In this document: one piece after another, positions 11,801 through 31,234 of the stretch
Position numbering within the stretch: position 1 is the stretch's first letter
Layout of the letters: each line of letters opens with the position of its first letter
Assembly: GCF_033568475.1 (NCBI RefSeq)
Contig: NW_027331831.1
Span: 8,494,001 to 8,558,000 of the forward strand
Direction: 5' to 3'
Length of the DNA stretch: 64,000 nt
Origin: Henckelia pumila
Lineage: Eukaryota; Streptophyta; Magnoliopsida; Lamiales; Gesneriaceae
The notes under the pieces: generated by a model
Database searches by the model: none
What the model saw: the letters and a program-made list of their open reading frames with translations, nothing else
Told to the model about the DNA's origin: nothing
Program-made: the position numbers and the translations under genes

Positions 11801-12346
11801 CGGCATATTTGAGACTTTTGTACTCAAAAGACACCAATCAAAGTATCATTAATTGATTATGCTGATGCTGGATATTGATCTGATCCACATAAGGCACATT
11901 CCCAAATCGGATATGTATTTACTCGTGGAGGCACCACAATTTCTTGGCGTTCACATAAACAAACACTCGTAACAACTTCATCAAATCACGCTGAGATTAT
12001 TGCGCTACATGAAGCAAGCCGTGAATGTGTTTGGCTAAAATCAGTGACACAACATATCCAAATTTCTTGTGGATTATCAGTAGACAAGAAGCCTGTGACG
12101 CTATATGAAGATAATGCTGCATGTATTGCTCAAATAAAAGAAGGATACATCAAAAGTGATAGAACCAAACATATCCCCCCAAAGTTCTTTGCCTACACTC
12201 AAGAACTTGAGAAGAACAAAGATATTGATATATGTTACATTCAATCAAGTGAGAACTCATCAGATCTCTTCACAAAGTCACTTCCTACGTCAATATTCAA
12301 AAAGCATATATATAACATTGGGATGCGCAATCTACGGAATATGTGA
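8865..12346 (+). pseudogene. Copia-2 pol: protease, integrase, RT, RNase H
   Basis: The protease has CIPDSGTTHTIL (about 8953-8988). The integrase zinc region has WHDRLGHPGS (about 9367-9396), then a frameshift. The core continues with FLVLIDASSRW and IRLDNAGEF (about 9699-9733). A basic RGRPVGSK AT-hook-like motif precedes RT near 10468. RT has AVYVDDLNIIGT (about 11338-11373). RNase H resumes after a frameshift near 11856 and ends at the stop at 12344-12346. In-frame stops occur near 10056, 10240, 10542, 10798 and 11022. It is clearly non-functional. Confidence 0.9.
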
Positions 12347-12510
12347 AGAATGACTCATGTTAACATAAGGGGGAGTTTACGTGGCTGCACTCTTTTTTTC
12401 TTGCTATGGTTTTTATCCCACTGAGTTTTTTCTAGTAAGGTTTTTAACGAGGCATCATAAAGCACGTAATAAAGACAATCATCATATGACGATCATCATC
12501 ACAAGGGGAG

Positions 12511-12774
12511 TGTTGAAAATATATTATTTTATTATTGTTGAATATTGAATGTTGAATATTGAGTTGTAAAATGTTGAAAATTAGTGTGTGATGATGTAGA
12601 TGATGATATATTAATTTTTGGACTAATCTCAAATGTGGATTTATAAATAGGTCTTCATTTGTGATGAAAAATACAATTGAGTTGAGAGAAAAAATATTAT
12701 AAAGTGTAGAGTTTGATATATTTTGAGTTTTGAAGTTTTTACTTTTTACCATAAATTTTTACTTTTTTACAACA
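12511..12774 (+). repeat. 3' LTR of copia-2
   Basis: 264 bp, aligned along its whole length with 6589-6851. It is preceded by the polypurine tract AAGGGGAG and ends TTTACAACA. Confidence 0.92.
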
Positions 12775-12808
12775 TATATATATTTATTTATTTTTATAAC
12801 CTTGTGAT

Positions 12809-13330
12809 ATTATTTTTTTTTTATTTTTTGAAGGAAGAATAGAATTATATTAACCAACCGAACGTCTGTTGGTTATTAAAACAGATTTTAAGGTAAGAGG
12901 AAAAATCCACAAAATCAAAGGAGACCATGCGTTGAAGACCCATGGACGCTAACAAATAGGCTACATGATTCGCCAACCGACGATAGTGAATAACGAATTA
13001 CCAGTTACTAGAGAGAGAATCACAATAATATCTGCGACAATCGGTGCCTCAATCGCATTAGGTCGAGGCTCCTCGACAGCCGCAGTCGCTGTAAGACATC
13101 ATACTCAAATAACCTCAAATTATAGCAAACTTCTTGTTCTATGGCCCAGCCTTGAACCATAGAACCTAATACATGGTTGCGAAAAACTCCATTAATTGCG
13201 GACTAAAATGTGCATTTGAATTAGCTTTTGAAAAATAACATAAACAACCGATGAACAAATGTCATGGACAGAACTAAAACTCAAACCTGTCACCTCTTGC
13301 ATCTGTAACTGTGTCCCCGCATGCAAACAC
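12809..13330 (-). mobile_element. 5'-truncated LINE 3' end, antisense
   Basis: Read on the minus strand, an RNase H-like tail shows RRLANHVAYLLASMGLQ and a stop shortly after, then a poly(A) tract, seen as the poly(T) run at about 12809-12828 on the plus strand. Upstream, GVFRNHVLGSMVQGW resembles the start of the same domain, with frame breaks between. The poly(A) tail plus 5' truncation is the LINE pattern. The left boundary (about 13330) is a guess. Confidence 0.5.
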
Positions 13331-13413
13331 CATCGATAGGATAATCGTCTACTTCATACTAAATTGTTGGATATTAAATTTTAATTTTAGATTAAAAACA
13401 TCATTATATAAAC

Positions 13414-14499
13414 GAGTAATATTCATTTTATTACACGAACTATTGATAAAATATCAAATTGGTTCATGAGCTATTGTAAATTATTTAATTGGTACATGAT
13501 CAAATTAAAAGGTCAAGTTCATCCTTAATCTAAAAATTAAATTGCTATTAAGTCCAATTACTATTATTAAAATTTGATTAGGTACATAATTTTATTTTCA
13601 ATGTTATTTATTCATTAATTTTAAAAATATCATATTTATTTAAAATTATATATAATTGTCAACTCAAATTATACAACAAAAAACATTGTAATATATTGAT
13701 GAAAATATAATAAGAAAAATATGTCACTGGAGCCCGTTGATTTTGTCTTCAAACTGTTGAAGCAAACATAATCACCATTTTTGTTTTTCTTTTTTCAAGG
13801 ACACCATTTTAGTTTTTCCGGAAGATATTGTTATGTTGAAAATTCAAAAAAATATTCAACATTAAAAATTTAGATCATAAAAAAACAAATCTTACTCATT
13901 ATCTCGATTTACGTGATTCTAATTATCTGAAAGTTATCCATTTGATTTAAGAATTTGTAAATGTTTATATTGTTTTATTCGTGCTTTAATTTAAATAAAT
14001 TTTTATTTTATTATATTTTTATCGTTAATAAATATATTTTAGTCATGTATATGACTTATTTATTGAGTGTGATTTTTATTAATATGTAATTTATATATTA
14101 TTTTTTTCAAAAAATGGATAATTATTTAATATAAATATAAAAAAATACTATTTTATTATATATTTATTAATATTTTAAAAATATATTATATTTGAATAAA
14201 TAATTTATTAATTAGTAAATATAAATATATTATAAAAATTAAAAATAGTAAGATACTCATTTCTTATAATTTTTTAAATTAATATAAATTTTTTTTACAC
14301 TTTTAATCAATAAAAAATTGCTTTGAAAAATAAAACGTGCACTTAATTGAATTTACTAAAAATAACCAAAATTATTACTTTTACTAAAGGATAAACTCGA
14401 CTTTTGAGTTGAATCATGTACCAATTAAGTTATTTTAAATTGTTCATTTACCAATTTGATATTTTATCAATAGTTTGTGTACCAAAATAAATTTTACTC
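13414..14499. mobile_element. Non-autonomous Mutator-like element with long inverted ends
   Basis: The left end starts GAGTAATATTCATTTTATT and the right end finishes TTTTACTC. Read inward on opposite strands, the two ends match over about 110 bp, including CTATTGATAAAATATCAAA on both. A 10-bp direct repeat with one mismatch flanks it: TTATATAAAC (13404-13413) and TTATGTAAAC (14500-14509). Long TIRs with a 9-10-bp duplication point to the Mutator superfamily. The interior is AT-rich with no transposase. Confidence 0.75.
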
Positions 14500-15060
14500 T
14501 TATGTAAACTTTATAAATTTATAAAAATTAAAATTTCACTAATTGCAAAACAAACCAAAAAATGCGAAATAAATTATCGAATCAATTTAACATAAGATTT
14601 ACAATATAACGATTGAATAAAGGATAATTATCATACTATTCTAAAAGGCAGTGCTTATGACCGTCTAGACGCTAGCAGTTGCTTGCTGCCCAGATTTTTA
14701 GACAGTTGATGTACCCGTGTATTATTTCATTAATCGGTCGCCTAGACTCTAATTGCACTTAGGCGGCTCAAAATCCGCTGGTGATCGCATAGATTAATAT
14801 ATATAATGTGTTATTGTATTTTTTAAATTTTAAAATTTTATAAAATATTATATGACAGATTTCCGATCATTGTGTATTAGATGGAGATGAAAAATACGTG
14901 ATAAATTTTGATTATGAATTCGGTAAATAAAAATTATTGGACAAGTATCAAAATGAACAAGAAGAATTAGATATGTAGACCAAAAAGAAAAAAAAAACAT
15001 CTAAGGCGAAAAAAATCATCTAAGTTAATTAGATATTTAGTCTAAAAAAAAACACAAAAA

Positions 15061-15198
15061 CTCTTGTAAGACGGTCTCACAGATAAATTTTGTGAGATAG
15101 ATATCATAATTGAGTCACGCATGATAATGTATTTTTTTTAATATAAAAAATATAAGTGAGTTTGACCCGTCTCAATTCGTGAGATCATCTTACAAGAG
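15061..15198. mobile_element. 138-bp MITE with about 20-bp inverted ends
   Basis: CTCTTGTAAGACGGTCTCAC at the left is repeated inversely at the right (GTGAGATCATCTTACAAGAG) with two mismatches. The interior holds GAGTTTGACCCGTCTC. It is a short hairpin-forming element without coding sequence. Confidence 0.65.
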
Positions 15199-15898
15199 AC
15201 CAACTTGAAAAAACCACATAGACCCCATCTAAGGGACCATCTAAGCATTTAGAGGCTGTTGGTGACGTGACACCCATATACCGTTTCGTAGAACATTGAT
15301 TATCATACTGTTTTATTAAAATAACACACATATTATGAGAAAACTGCAATTTTAGTCTTGTGAGTTGGTCCGATTTTTTGTTTTAGTCCTGTAATTTTTA
15401 AATTTTGATCTTATTCCAATGACTTGGATTTTTTTAGTTTAGATCATTTTTTTCATAGGAAGTTCTCCTGTAAAACTTGCGTGGTTAGAATACGCTTATA
15501 TCACACATATTAAAATATACCTAATCGCAATAAAACAAAACGACAATTTTTTTCTCGATTTTTAAATATTGAGCGTCGTTTTTTTTTTCTTTTACTTTAG
15601 TGTAATGAATTTTAATTTATGTAACATATGATTAATTCTTATCAAATGAATATATAAAAGAATATTTATATTAAATAAATAATATTCGATTAATATAATA
15701 ATTTTGACGCAAAAAAAAAAAAGACTAAAATCTAAAAAAATATGTAATTTACTGAGACCAAATTTTAAAAAATTATTGAAATGCAACTAAGATTGCCATT
15801 TTCCCAGCACACACGTATGTATAAGAGGTAAGAGCAAGTTCAGTTTTTGAATATATATCAATTGAGCTGAAACCCTTGTAAAGTGGAAGTGGATGTGG

Positions 15899-22571
<6,673 letters not shown>

Positions 22572-24386
22572 CAGTGACAAAATCAAGGTAGTGTTTGGGG
22601 TTGTTTCTAGGAAATACTTTTGATCTTTTCTTTCACAAAATTCCTACACACTACCTAAGTCATGGACTTTTAGCAAACCTGTTGTGCTGCCAATTTTGGA
22701 GCTCAATAGAGGTGGAATTTATGTACATTGTACACTTGGCATTGCAGTTTCTAACAGCACCTGCGGATAAATGTACTAGTGGGATCGGATACATATGTTA
22801 GTGTTGTCACATCAAGATTATTTTGCTATCTGTGTTACCAGTTATAAATTAACACAGATTTTTAATCTGACATGTCAAAACTTGAATTGTATCATGATAA
22901 TTTTTTAAATGTCTATTTAGGATTACTTTTTAGTCCAGTATTTGATTGTTTTTTAATGATTGGCTGGAAACATTTGGCCCGTGAAAATTTTCACGACACC
23001 GCTTTCTCAGCACTGTTGAAGGCTGAAAACGTTCTATAATTATCCCAACTGAGCCAAGATATTACGAATCAGTTAACAAGATTACGACAGATTGGAGTTA
23101 TTTATGACCAAATTACCCTTTACAAAAGCAGTAGTGAATAGGGGGTGAGGTTAATCGAATCAAATTTATGCTCAAATCAATTTTAATCATAATAAGATAA
23201 TATAAAATTTTATAAGATTAATGATTCAAATATGAGATTTTTATCATAATAAACAAATTAAGCTTAAAATATTAAAAATAAAAAATAAGCATAATATTAA
23301 ATATGAACAAATTAAACAAAATATTATAAATTATATGTAGAACTTGATAAAAAAAAATTCGAAATTCAGTTATTTATATTTCAATTACTAAAGCCGAAAA
23401 CCGAATTAACTAAAATTTTCAATTCCAAATTAACCGAATTTCCTAATTCATTCGGTTTGGTTGGTTTCACCACAAATAGTGGAGGATGACTCATTTGGGT
23501 TGTCCATTGTTTCATGAAATTCGATAAGTCAAACAGGGTAATGTTGGTCATTCAAAAAATTGTTAAACATTTGTATCTATCAACACTACCAAACAACATA
23601 CCATTGTGTCTCAAAGACTCAAACTACTACATATCCTTCACTATCAATCAAAGTTGAAATGCACTAATAATCTCATCCCAACTGGAGACGGACTCTTTAA
23701 GGTTAGTGACCTGATTAGTTTAGATATCATTAAAAAATCTCATGGATAATTTCTCCTTTTTCCAAACATTATAGAGAGAATCTAAAGGAAGAAGGTGATT
23801 TACTTATCGGAAGTGAGAGTTTAGAAAATTTTCACAAGTTACAATGTATGTTCGTTGAAGAAAGACTGCATTCAAAGTTGAAAACATACAATATAAACTG
23901 GAAATGTCCAGAGCCTGCCAACCATCACGACCTGAAAATTATACATTTTGACAGGTCATCCTTCTCACTCCTCACCAATAAACCTGGAACGAAAACCTCA
24001 TTTGATTTTTCCCGTGTTATTATCATAAGATCGTATATTGAATTCATGCTTATATTTGTTGGCAATTTCGCATTTGTTACGTAACATATGAAATTCGAAC
24101 ACAACCTCAGGTGCACCATGAACACGACACGAGACCTCATTTCTCACTGTATTTAAAGTCATCAAGTCCTAAATTCCCTTCACAGACCAGGATACGAAGT
24201 TAAAACATACCCCACATCGCAGAGTCTTGAATTTTCAACTTATCTGATAAAAGGAAAACGGTAAAATCACCCCATAGCAGCGTGACAACCCTATATTGCA
24301 CTAAAGAGTTCTAAGATTTTACGACAAAGAAGACACGCTCGACCACTCATTTGCAGCGAAAATGGGCTTATGGATTAGATGTATAA
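22572..24386. other. Helicase 3' flank and AT-rich spacer
   Basis: The helicase 3' untranslated region must lie just after 22571. From about 23150 the sequence is AT-rich, with a short repeat around 23396-23470 (CCGAATTAAC / GGTTTGGTTGG). I see no gene. Confidence 0.5.
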
Positions 24387-24506
24387 TGGATTCGTGGACT
24401 TGGGTAGTTAGTGAGGGTGAAGATGGGAAAATGAAGATTTGAAAGGTGGATTCGTGGACTTGGGTAGTTAGTGAGGGTGAAGATGGGAAAATGAAGATTT
24501 GAAAAG
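24387..24506. repeat. 60-bp tandem duplication
   Basis: A 60-bp unit beginning TGGATTCGTGGACTTGGG is present twice in a row with near identity (24387-24446, 24447-24506). Because 60 is a multiple of three, a minus-strand frame (24771-24319) stays open through it and shows a repeated 20-residue block. I see no other sign that this frame is a gene. Confidence 0.85.
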
Positions 24507-27065
24507 GGCTTCTGAGATGAACAAATTGGAATGGAATGACCGCAACACTCCATGAACCTTTAAAATAATGTACAATAGATTGGGAGAATGGAGCTTGGAT
24601 CATGTTGGGATTATCAATAGGTATGATCTTCATGGAGATGGGGCCTTGGCTTGTAAGAATTTCATGTAAAAACCAAATGTCTATCATCTCCCATATCCGA
24701 ACATGAGTACCTTGTATCTTCGGAACGCTTTCTGAACCTTTGATGCACAACCTTCTTATATACAAATACATAAGATGTATATATATATATATTTATTTAT
24801 TTATTTATATTACACGGGGCTGGTGGCTACTGTTACATGTATTAAACAAAATGTCAAACACGAATAAAGCATCGAATCTGAAATAGTCAACCTCCTTTGA
24901 CATAGGCACAGAAAAATAGTCATTCTTCAATCGAGAAGGAATTGGTACGGTCCATTTGATCCTACGATTTTTGGTCTTTCAAATTGTACTACATATCATG
25001 GGTTGACGAGGAAATTTTGGAGTTTGCGATAAATTTCAAGTTTTCCCTGCATTCTCCAAACCGACTCATAGAACAAGGATCAGAAGTGCTGATCGCTAAG
25101 AAATCCACATGCAAAAGAAATACCTGCTTGATGTAATAAAACTTTGCCTGCCAGTGCCAATCTCCGAGATACAGTACCTGTGTATCACTTGGGGCAGCAA
25201 AGTGTATTGGTAAGGTAAAAGAGTTCTATCCGGTCTCTTTCTAGAGCGCTCAAATTCGGGTAAAGAATTTTGATGGCTGCAAAATAGTTCAAAGTAGATG
25301 CTAATCCACAGAGTAATATGATCATGATTCAAAAACTAAATGGGAAGCAATGGAGGTATGCTCGAGTCGATCCAGAATGAATCTTGTCAAACAAACCATT
25401 TGCGATTCAGAAACTAAAAATATAAAGACCTTGGCATTCATATAATGTGAATTATCAAGACCACGAGTAAAACACCAAATATGGCACATAGCTAATTGTT
25501 TAGATGCTTCAACAAAATGCAACAAAATCCAAGGGCATATCAAAGTTAAAAAAGCATAACAAGAAAAACCTTAGCAAATACAACCAAAATTGTTTGGGTA
25601 ACTTCATAAAGTAATTCCTAATAAAATGAAGGACATGCAGTAAAGCCAAATTTTCAAAACCACTGAGGAATAAGAATCACAAAACTCTCTTAAAAAGCTT
25701 TAGCCTCACAGTGAGATCAGGCTTCAGAGAAAAAGACAGATAGAGGGGAACTAAAAACGATAACATAGAAAACATGATCGGCACTTTCCAACAAAAATTC
25801 AACTGTGATCAGGATTGAATATAACAAAACGTAACTAAAATGTTGCACTGTACCTCTTTTAATCTGCAGTATACATAAAAGGGTATTTGTATAAATGGAA
25901 CAGTGATTTGAATTTCTATAAATGTACTTCGAGCTCGTGAATTCCCCAACGTGCTAGCTTGGATACTGCAATAACATTTCAGATTGATGTCACAGAAATT
26001 CAAATCCATTGTCAAAAATCACCATTTCGCCATTAAAGATAGGGAGATACAAGATTGTAATTTCTTAGCAGGATGTACAAGCTGGTAAAGCGCCATCTCC
26101 AGTCATTTTTAGAGAAACAGACAGTTGCTGCAACTGGCATGCATTTTCGACTTCTAATAGTACTTTAAAATAGAAGATGCAGCACAGACGGTTCAATCCA
26201 ATGATTGAAGTTCCACGTGAGTCAATTCATTGTTTGATAGATTTTCTATTAAAAATGAAAAAGGTAAATTGAGATTACAACAAATTGAAAGTCCAACCTA
26301 AAAAATAAAAAGGAAAATGTAGAAGTCTAAAGCCTATAACATAGGCAATGATAGCACCTTAATAGGGATACACTGTTGCTTGGAGGAAAACAATAAAAAG
26401 AACCGCACGAAAGCAAAAGGACACATCATGACATATGACTCAACGACCAAGTCATGATGCAATAGGCAAATTCCACATGGGCAGAAAACTTTTCCCCAGT
26501 TTCCTCCAAGTAATCAGAATTAATACTTTTCCCCAGTTTCCTCCAAGTAATCGGAATTAATACTTACTTTTAGGAAATGCAATGCTACCCGTCAAATTCT
26601 TCGCGCTGAAAGCCTAAGAATGTCCCCTCCACCAAACTCCCCACCTCTTCCAAACATAATATAAGAATTAAATAATGACAACATAAAATAAGTAAAACAT
26701 AACCACAATTAATTTAGCATTCAAACTCAATTTCAAGAAAATGTCTGCAGTGACAATTATAAAATATGTTACATGCACTAGAATAACCAGAAACAGTTTC
26801 GTAACAGGAAGTTCCCTGTGGCATTCTTGGGGAAGACAAATTAAAAAACCATTCCTGGGAGCAACAGATCGAAGAATACAACTGCACTAATTTTGATTCC
26901 GAGCAGAGGCCATAGAAATGCTTATCCACCTAAATCATTTAAGTACCTGCTAAAATACAGTGAAATATTCATCATATAGACAATGCAGCAGCACCATCAA
27001 TCCCACCCACAGCTCTCTTAATCATCTCCCACAAACCTCAAACAGGGGAAAGAAGATTTTGGAAC
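24507..27065. other. Spacer and 3' flank of the CDKG gene
   Basis: It holds a TATATA/TTTA microsatellite at about 24778-24808 and a 37-bp tandem duplication (26488-26524 and 26525-26561, one mismatch). The remaining sequence probably includes the kinase 3' untranslated region on the minus strand. I see no further gene. Confidence 0.5.
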
Positions 27066-30000
27066 CTATTGACCAAATAAACCACCAGTGCCAAGTTCTC
27101 CTTGTTGCAACTCCTTCCTCCTTTGCTCTTCTAATGGATCAGGACTCTTCATTACTCTTCGCATTCGCCTGAAAATCAAATTAATTACAATGTATTATTA
27201 ATTGAAAATTCTAAAAATTTGCGGCAATTGTAACTAATTTTGATGTGAAAAAAAACCTGTCTTGTGCATGCTGAGCAGGAAAAGTAGGCATAAATTCCTT
27301 AGATTTGGGAAGTGGAACCTCACGAAACCACGGATGATTGAGGGCCTCTTCAGCAGTAATTCGCTGACAGTTTACACAAGTGAAATTACTCACTCAAAGT
27401 TAGGAAATGTTTCATCTAAAAATCTGAAAGCATAGGCAGATAATGGAATACCTTGTCAGGATCATAAGTTAACAGCTTGTTCAACAGGTCAAATCCAGCA
27501 TCGGAAAGTACAGGTGACCCAGTGAAAGATGTTGCTGGAAATTTTCTACGTAAGAGATTGTACCTGAAACAAATATGTCACTGGTTAGAAGCAAAAGATT
27601 TCTAAACCGAGTATCTGACACTGTCACCAATGGAGGCCAGAAAACCAGACCAGAATCACCCAAAGCTGGAAGCCTGGGAAAACAGTGGCAAAAAGAAGAG
27701 AAACATAAATTTTGAGACCAAACTTGAAATAAATTAAAAATATATGAATCTGACACTTACTTATGCTTCACAAAGTTCACCTTGACTCCAGGAAGTTTAG
27801 AATACCCAGGCCAGATTGTCTCATTCGGGGTGCCAAGGATTTTGAATATCTGCCCCATTACCCCAACTTTATCAGACAAGATAAATATATATATTGGCCA
27901 AAAAAGGGCTCAACGAAGATTACCTTATCAAGTTGCTCAACTTCTGTCTTACCATTGAACAATGGTTCTTTTGATAATAACTCGGCCATAATACACCCAA
28001 GAGACCACATATCAATTGCGGTAGAATACTGTTTGGCCCCCAAAAGAAGTTCCGGTGCCCTGAAAATAAATCAATTGTTCAGATTTCCTTGAAAGAAGGA
28101 ACCAATAGAAAGTGGGAATGCAAAATGTCATTTAGAGCCGGACAGAATATTAACACAATAAACTTCATGTCAGGACCACAAAGAAAATGATAGGTTCATG
28201 GTCATTATTATGCCAACCTTAATTTCAAAGTACAAGTTCCATGAAAAATTGAAAATAATAGGTTCGTGGTCATTATTATGCCAACATTAACTTCGCTAAA
28301 GCACAAGTTCCTTTCTTATGCACTGGTACAAATACAATGACTAAAGGATATTGAAAATGGGGTAAAATAAAAGATCAGATGTTGATGGGATCTAAAGACA
28401 ATCAATGAGCAACTAGATATATGCCTAGCTGACAAAAGCACCCTGAGCACACTGAACAACAGAAACCCTGCATTGAGCAAAGTAGTCAAATGATGAAGCA
28501 AAAGATTTTTACGTGCATAAGTTGAAGCTTACCTGTACCATAAAGTAACCACCAAACTTGTATATGGTTTCAGAGGACTCCCATATTGACGGGCCAGGCC
28601 GAAGTCACATATCTTCAACTCACCGCGATTATTTAATAGTAAATTTGATGTTTTCAAATCCCTGTGAAGCACCCAGTTATCATGAAGATACTTGACTCCA
28701 CCTAAAAGCTGAAGCATGAGACATTTAACTTCACTTTGACTAAAAGGCTGTTTGATGGTCTCCATCAAACCCTTGAGATCATGTTCCATGTATTCCATGA
28801 CCATAAATATGCTATCAAGATTGCTACCTACAACGACTTCTTTTACATCGACAATGAAGGGGTGATGAAAAGACAGAAGAATGTTTATTTCTCGAAGAGA
28901 GGTCAAGGGAAAGCCTTCTCTCTCTTTCTCCATCTTGACCTTCTTCAAAGCAACAACTTCTCCTGTCTTCTTATCTCTGGCTCTAAAAACAACCCCATAA
29001 GTTCCTTCATCTATCTTGTTCAGTCTCTCAAACTCATCAACATTTCTGCATCCCTGAAGCATATTAAAACTCCTCTGAGGGGGGTGTGCTGTCTCTGGCA
29101 TACCACGAGAATCATGATCATCCTCGGATTCCATGTCAGAATGGCTAACACTGGTAGCATCATAATCGCGACCATCATCTATCTCCATAGAGTCATTTTT
29201 CTCATCATTGTCGTGGGTACTATCTCTACTGGAAGACCTAACCCGTTCCTCAGACCCAAAGGACCTCCTCCTAGTTCCTTCAGAACCTTCTCTTTTCACC
29301 TCTCCAAGCTCTGGACTTGCTGATTTTCGAATTCTCCTCTCAGTTGACTCAGAAAGAGAATTCCTGTTCCATTGCCGAACATCCTCATGATCAGAAATCT
29401 CACCTTCGTCAACCAGTGAATGAATATCATTTGCCCAACGAGAGGACTTTATAGTTCGTGTAGTAGGCACGTCGTCATCGCCATCTACTGCATCAATTCT
29501 CTGGTTATTGACCAAGAATTCTTCAGCTCGTTGATGGGATGTTTCAGCAGAGAAATCTGACAAATCAGGTAGTACTTCCATTGGGGATGCTTCGGGCACA
29601 TCACTCTCCTTCTCATCTTCAGTTTCAGTCTGTAACTTCACATCAAGCATATGGTCAATAGCTGGTGATTGATGCTCAGGTTTTGACAAAGGAGGTGGTG
29701 GTGGTAAGTTAGTTGTCTCTGAAATATTCCTAGTCTTGAATGTTGTATCATCTCTGTCCCAAACAATTGGCGAAAACTTCCTCTTCTTAGTCTGCAAAGG
29801 AGACAACTGATTCCCATTTACCAACTTCTTGATTTTTCTCTCTTTATTAGCTTGAATTTCCGAATCGATGGCCTCATCAGACCCATCACTTGATAGCTCC
29901 CCAGGTTCCCGATCCATAGTGTGAACCGCATATCCACATCTCCTAGGACCACCACTACCACTTCCTGAATCGCTCCTGCTGGAAGTAGAGTGATATTCAC

Positions 30001-30217
30001 CATTCATCGACTCCCTTTCTCTAATGTCCTTCTGCCTGATCCTGCCCCTGCTTTCAAGAATATCTCGACTCCTGACCTTACCCTTCTCATACTCTCGACC
30101 CCCATTACCCTCATAGCTACCTTCTGAATATCCAATCTCTTTCCTTGATAACCCAAAATCACCCTCGCGGTTTCTGAATTCATTGTCTCTGTAACCCCCA
30201 TGTCTTCCAGCAGCCAT
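27066..30217 (-). CDS. CDKG2: Cyclin-dependent kinase G2 (PLTSLRE kinase), 6 coding exons
   Basis: The 743-aa Ser/Thr kinase belongs to the CDK11/CDKG group. Known family roles are regulation of splicing and transcription with cyclin L, and synapsis and temperature responses in plants. Exons on the minus strand: 30217-28533, 28059-27924, 27849-27761, 27563-27452, 27363-27257, 27168-27066; together 2232 nt with GT-AG borders. The first 395 residues are low-complexity and rich in Arg, Ser, Asp and Glu ([22 protein letters not shown]). The kinase domain starts near 396: EGTYGVV loop (404-410), Lys425, PLTSLRE signature (437-443), HRDLKTSN (518-525), DFG (538-540), then APELLLG and DMWSLGC. The tail [14 protein letters not shown] matches plant CDKG. 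A 5' UTR intron is likely (GTAAGC donor at 30656, acceptor at 30222). Intron 1 (28060-28532) contains a diverged direct duplication near 28186-28315. Confidence 0.95.
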
Positions 30218-30874
30218 AAATCTACAGGTGAGTGTCTGTCTATATAAAGCAAATGAAACCCTAACTCCCGTACCCCCTACTCACCTAAATTGATTGTTCA
30301 GGTAAAAACCCAAGCTTCAACCCTACGCACTCCGACTCAAGCAATTCCCAGGCAGAAACCCTACACTTTTTAGATAAACACTATTCTCGCGAAAAAGCCT
30401 TTCAAATACTTTCTTTTTTGTATTGTAAATTCAAACACAGATCTAATAAAGCACCGTATCCAAAAACACAACAAACGACGTGTAGGAGCTGTATACCCAC
30501 TCTATTTTTTTCAAATTTCCAACAAATAATTCAGAAAACCAAACAAAAATCAGGTGAACGAGATTTAAAAAAAAACCCTAGAAAATACGCAAGAGTATTA
30601 ACCACTTCACTTCCGCCCGCTTCCGTTAATGAGAATACCGGAGTCGAAGCGCTTACCAATTTGGCTAATCGCGATTACAGCGCAGGCGAGCGCTGGGGAG
30701 AAATAGCGAGGCGGCGGCAGGCGCTTGCAGAGAGAGAGAATAATAGCGACGACAGAGAAGCCAAGTTGAGGCCGCGTGAAAAGGGATCCTTCTATGGGTT
30801 GGTCGAGTATCTTTTAAATTGTTTAAAATCTGCTTCTATTTATTTTTTATGTAATTTAATTAATTAATTGAATC

Positions 30875-30877
<3 letters not shown>

Positions 30878-30919
<42 letters not shown>
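30878..30919. repeat. (AT)n microsatellite
   Basis: About 21 AT units lie between the kinase 5' region and the left flank of the pararetrovirus. Confidence 0.9.
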
Positions 30920-30921
<2 letters not shown>

Positions 30922-31145
30922 TGGACGATTATGATAATTAATTGAGGGTGAATTGTAAATAAATCCTTAAATTCAAACCTAACTTTTTTATAAATTCCTA
31001 TAATAAAAATTCTTTCTTAAAACTGCCTAGGACCATCAAACTTGGTCAAATCCAATGTTTAATTCCTGTACCCAATTTATGCATTTATGTACTTCATTTA
31101 TGCAATGTTTGTGCTCAATTATGGTACTTGAATTATCCGCAAAAA

Positions 31146-31157
31146 TGGTATCAAAGC
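31146..31157 (+). promoter_or_regulatory. Caulimovirid primer binding site (tRNA-Met)
   Basis: TGGTATCAAAGC differs in one base from the usual initiator-Met complement TGGTATCAGAGC. It lies 78 bp before the first viral ORF, as expected for minus-strand DNA priming. Confidence 0.75.
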
Positions 31158-31234
31158 TTTAGGTTTATTATTCAGACTTTATATTATTAGTTAATTCATA
31201 CTTTTCTTTGTTGAGGAGAAGATTTTTACAAAAA

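Larger units (their letters stand above)
6589..12774 (+). mobile_element. Complete but decayed Ty1/copia retrotransposon
   Basis: Two LTRs (6589-6851 and 12511-12774) bracket gag, protease, integrase, RT and RNase H in copia order. The LTRs differ by about nine substitutions and one indel that I counted by eye, so the insertion is fairly old. A CGTTATCAGCACGA sequence follows the 5' LTR as the likely primer binding site, and AAGGGGAG precedes the 3' LTR as the polypurine tract. The flanks read TATAC on the left and TATAT on the right, a probable 5-bp target duplication with one change. Several stops and frameshifts interrupt gag-pol. Confidence 0.93.

Noticed and set aside
28736-29323. Plus-strand frame of 195 codons
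   Set aside because: It lies wholly within CDKG2 exon 1 on the opposite strand and has no family resemblance.
30418-30867. Plus-strand frame of 149 codons
   Set aside because: It covers the GC-richer 5' UTR of the kinase gene in antisense. There is no domain, and the position explains the composition.
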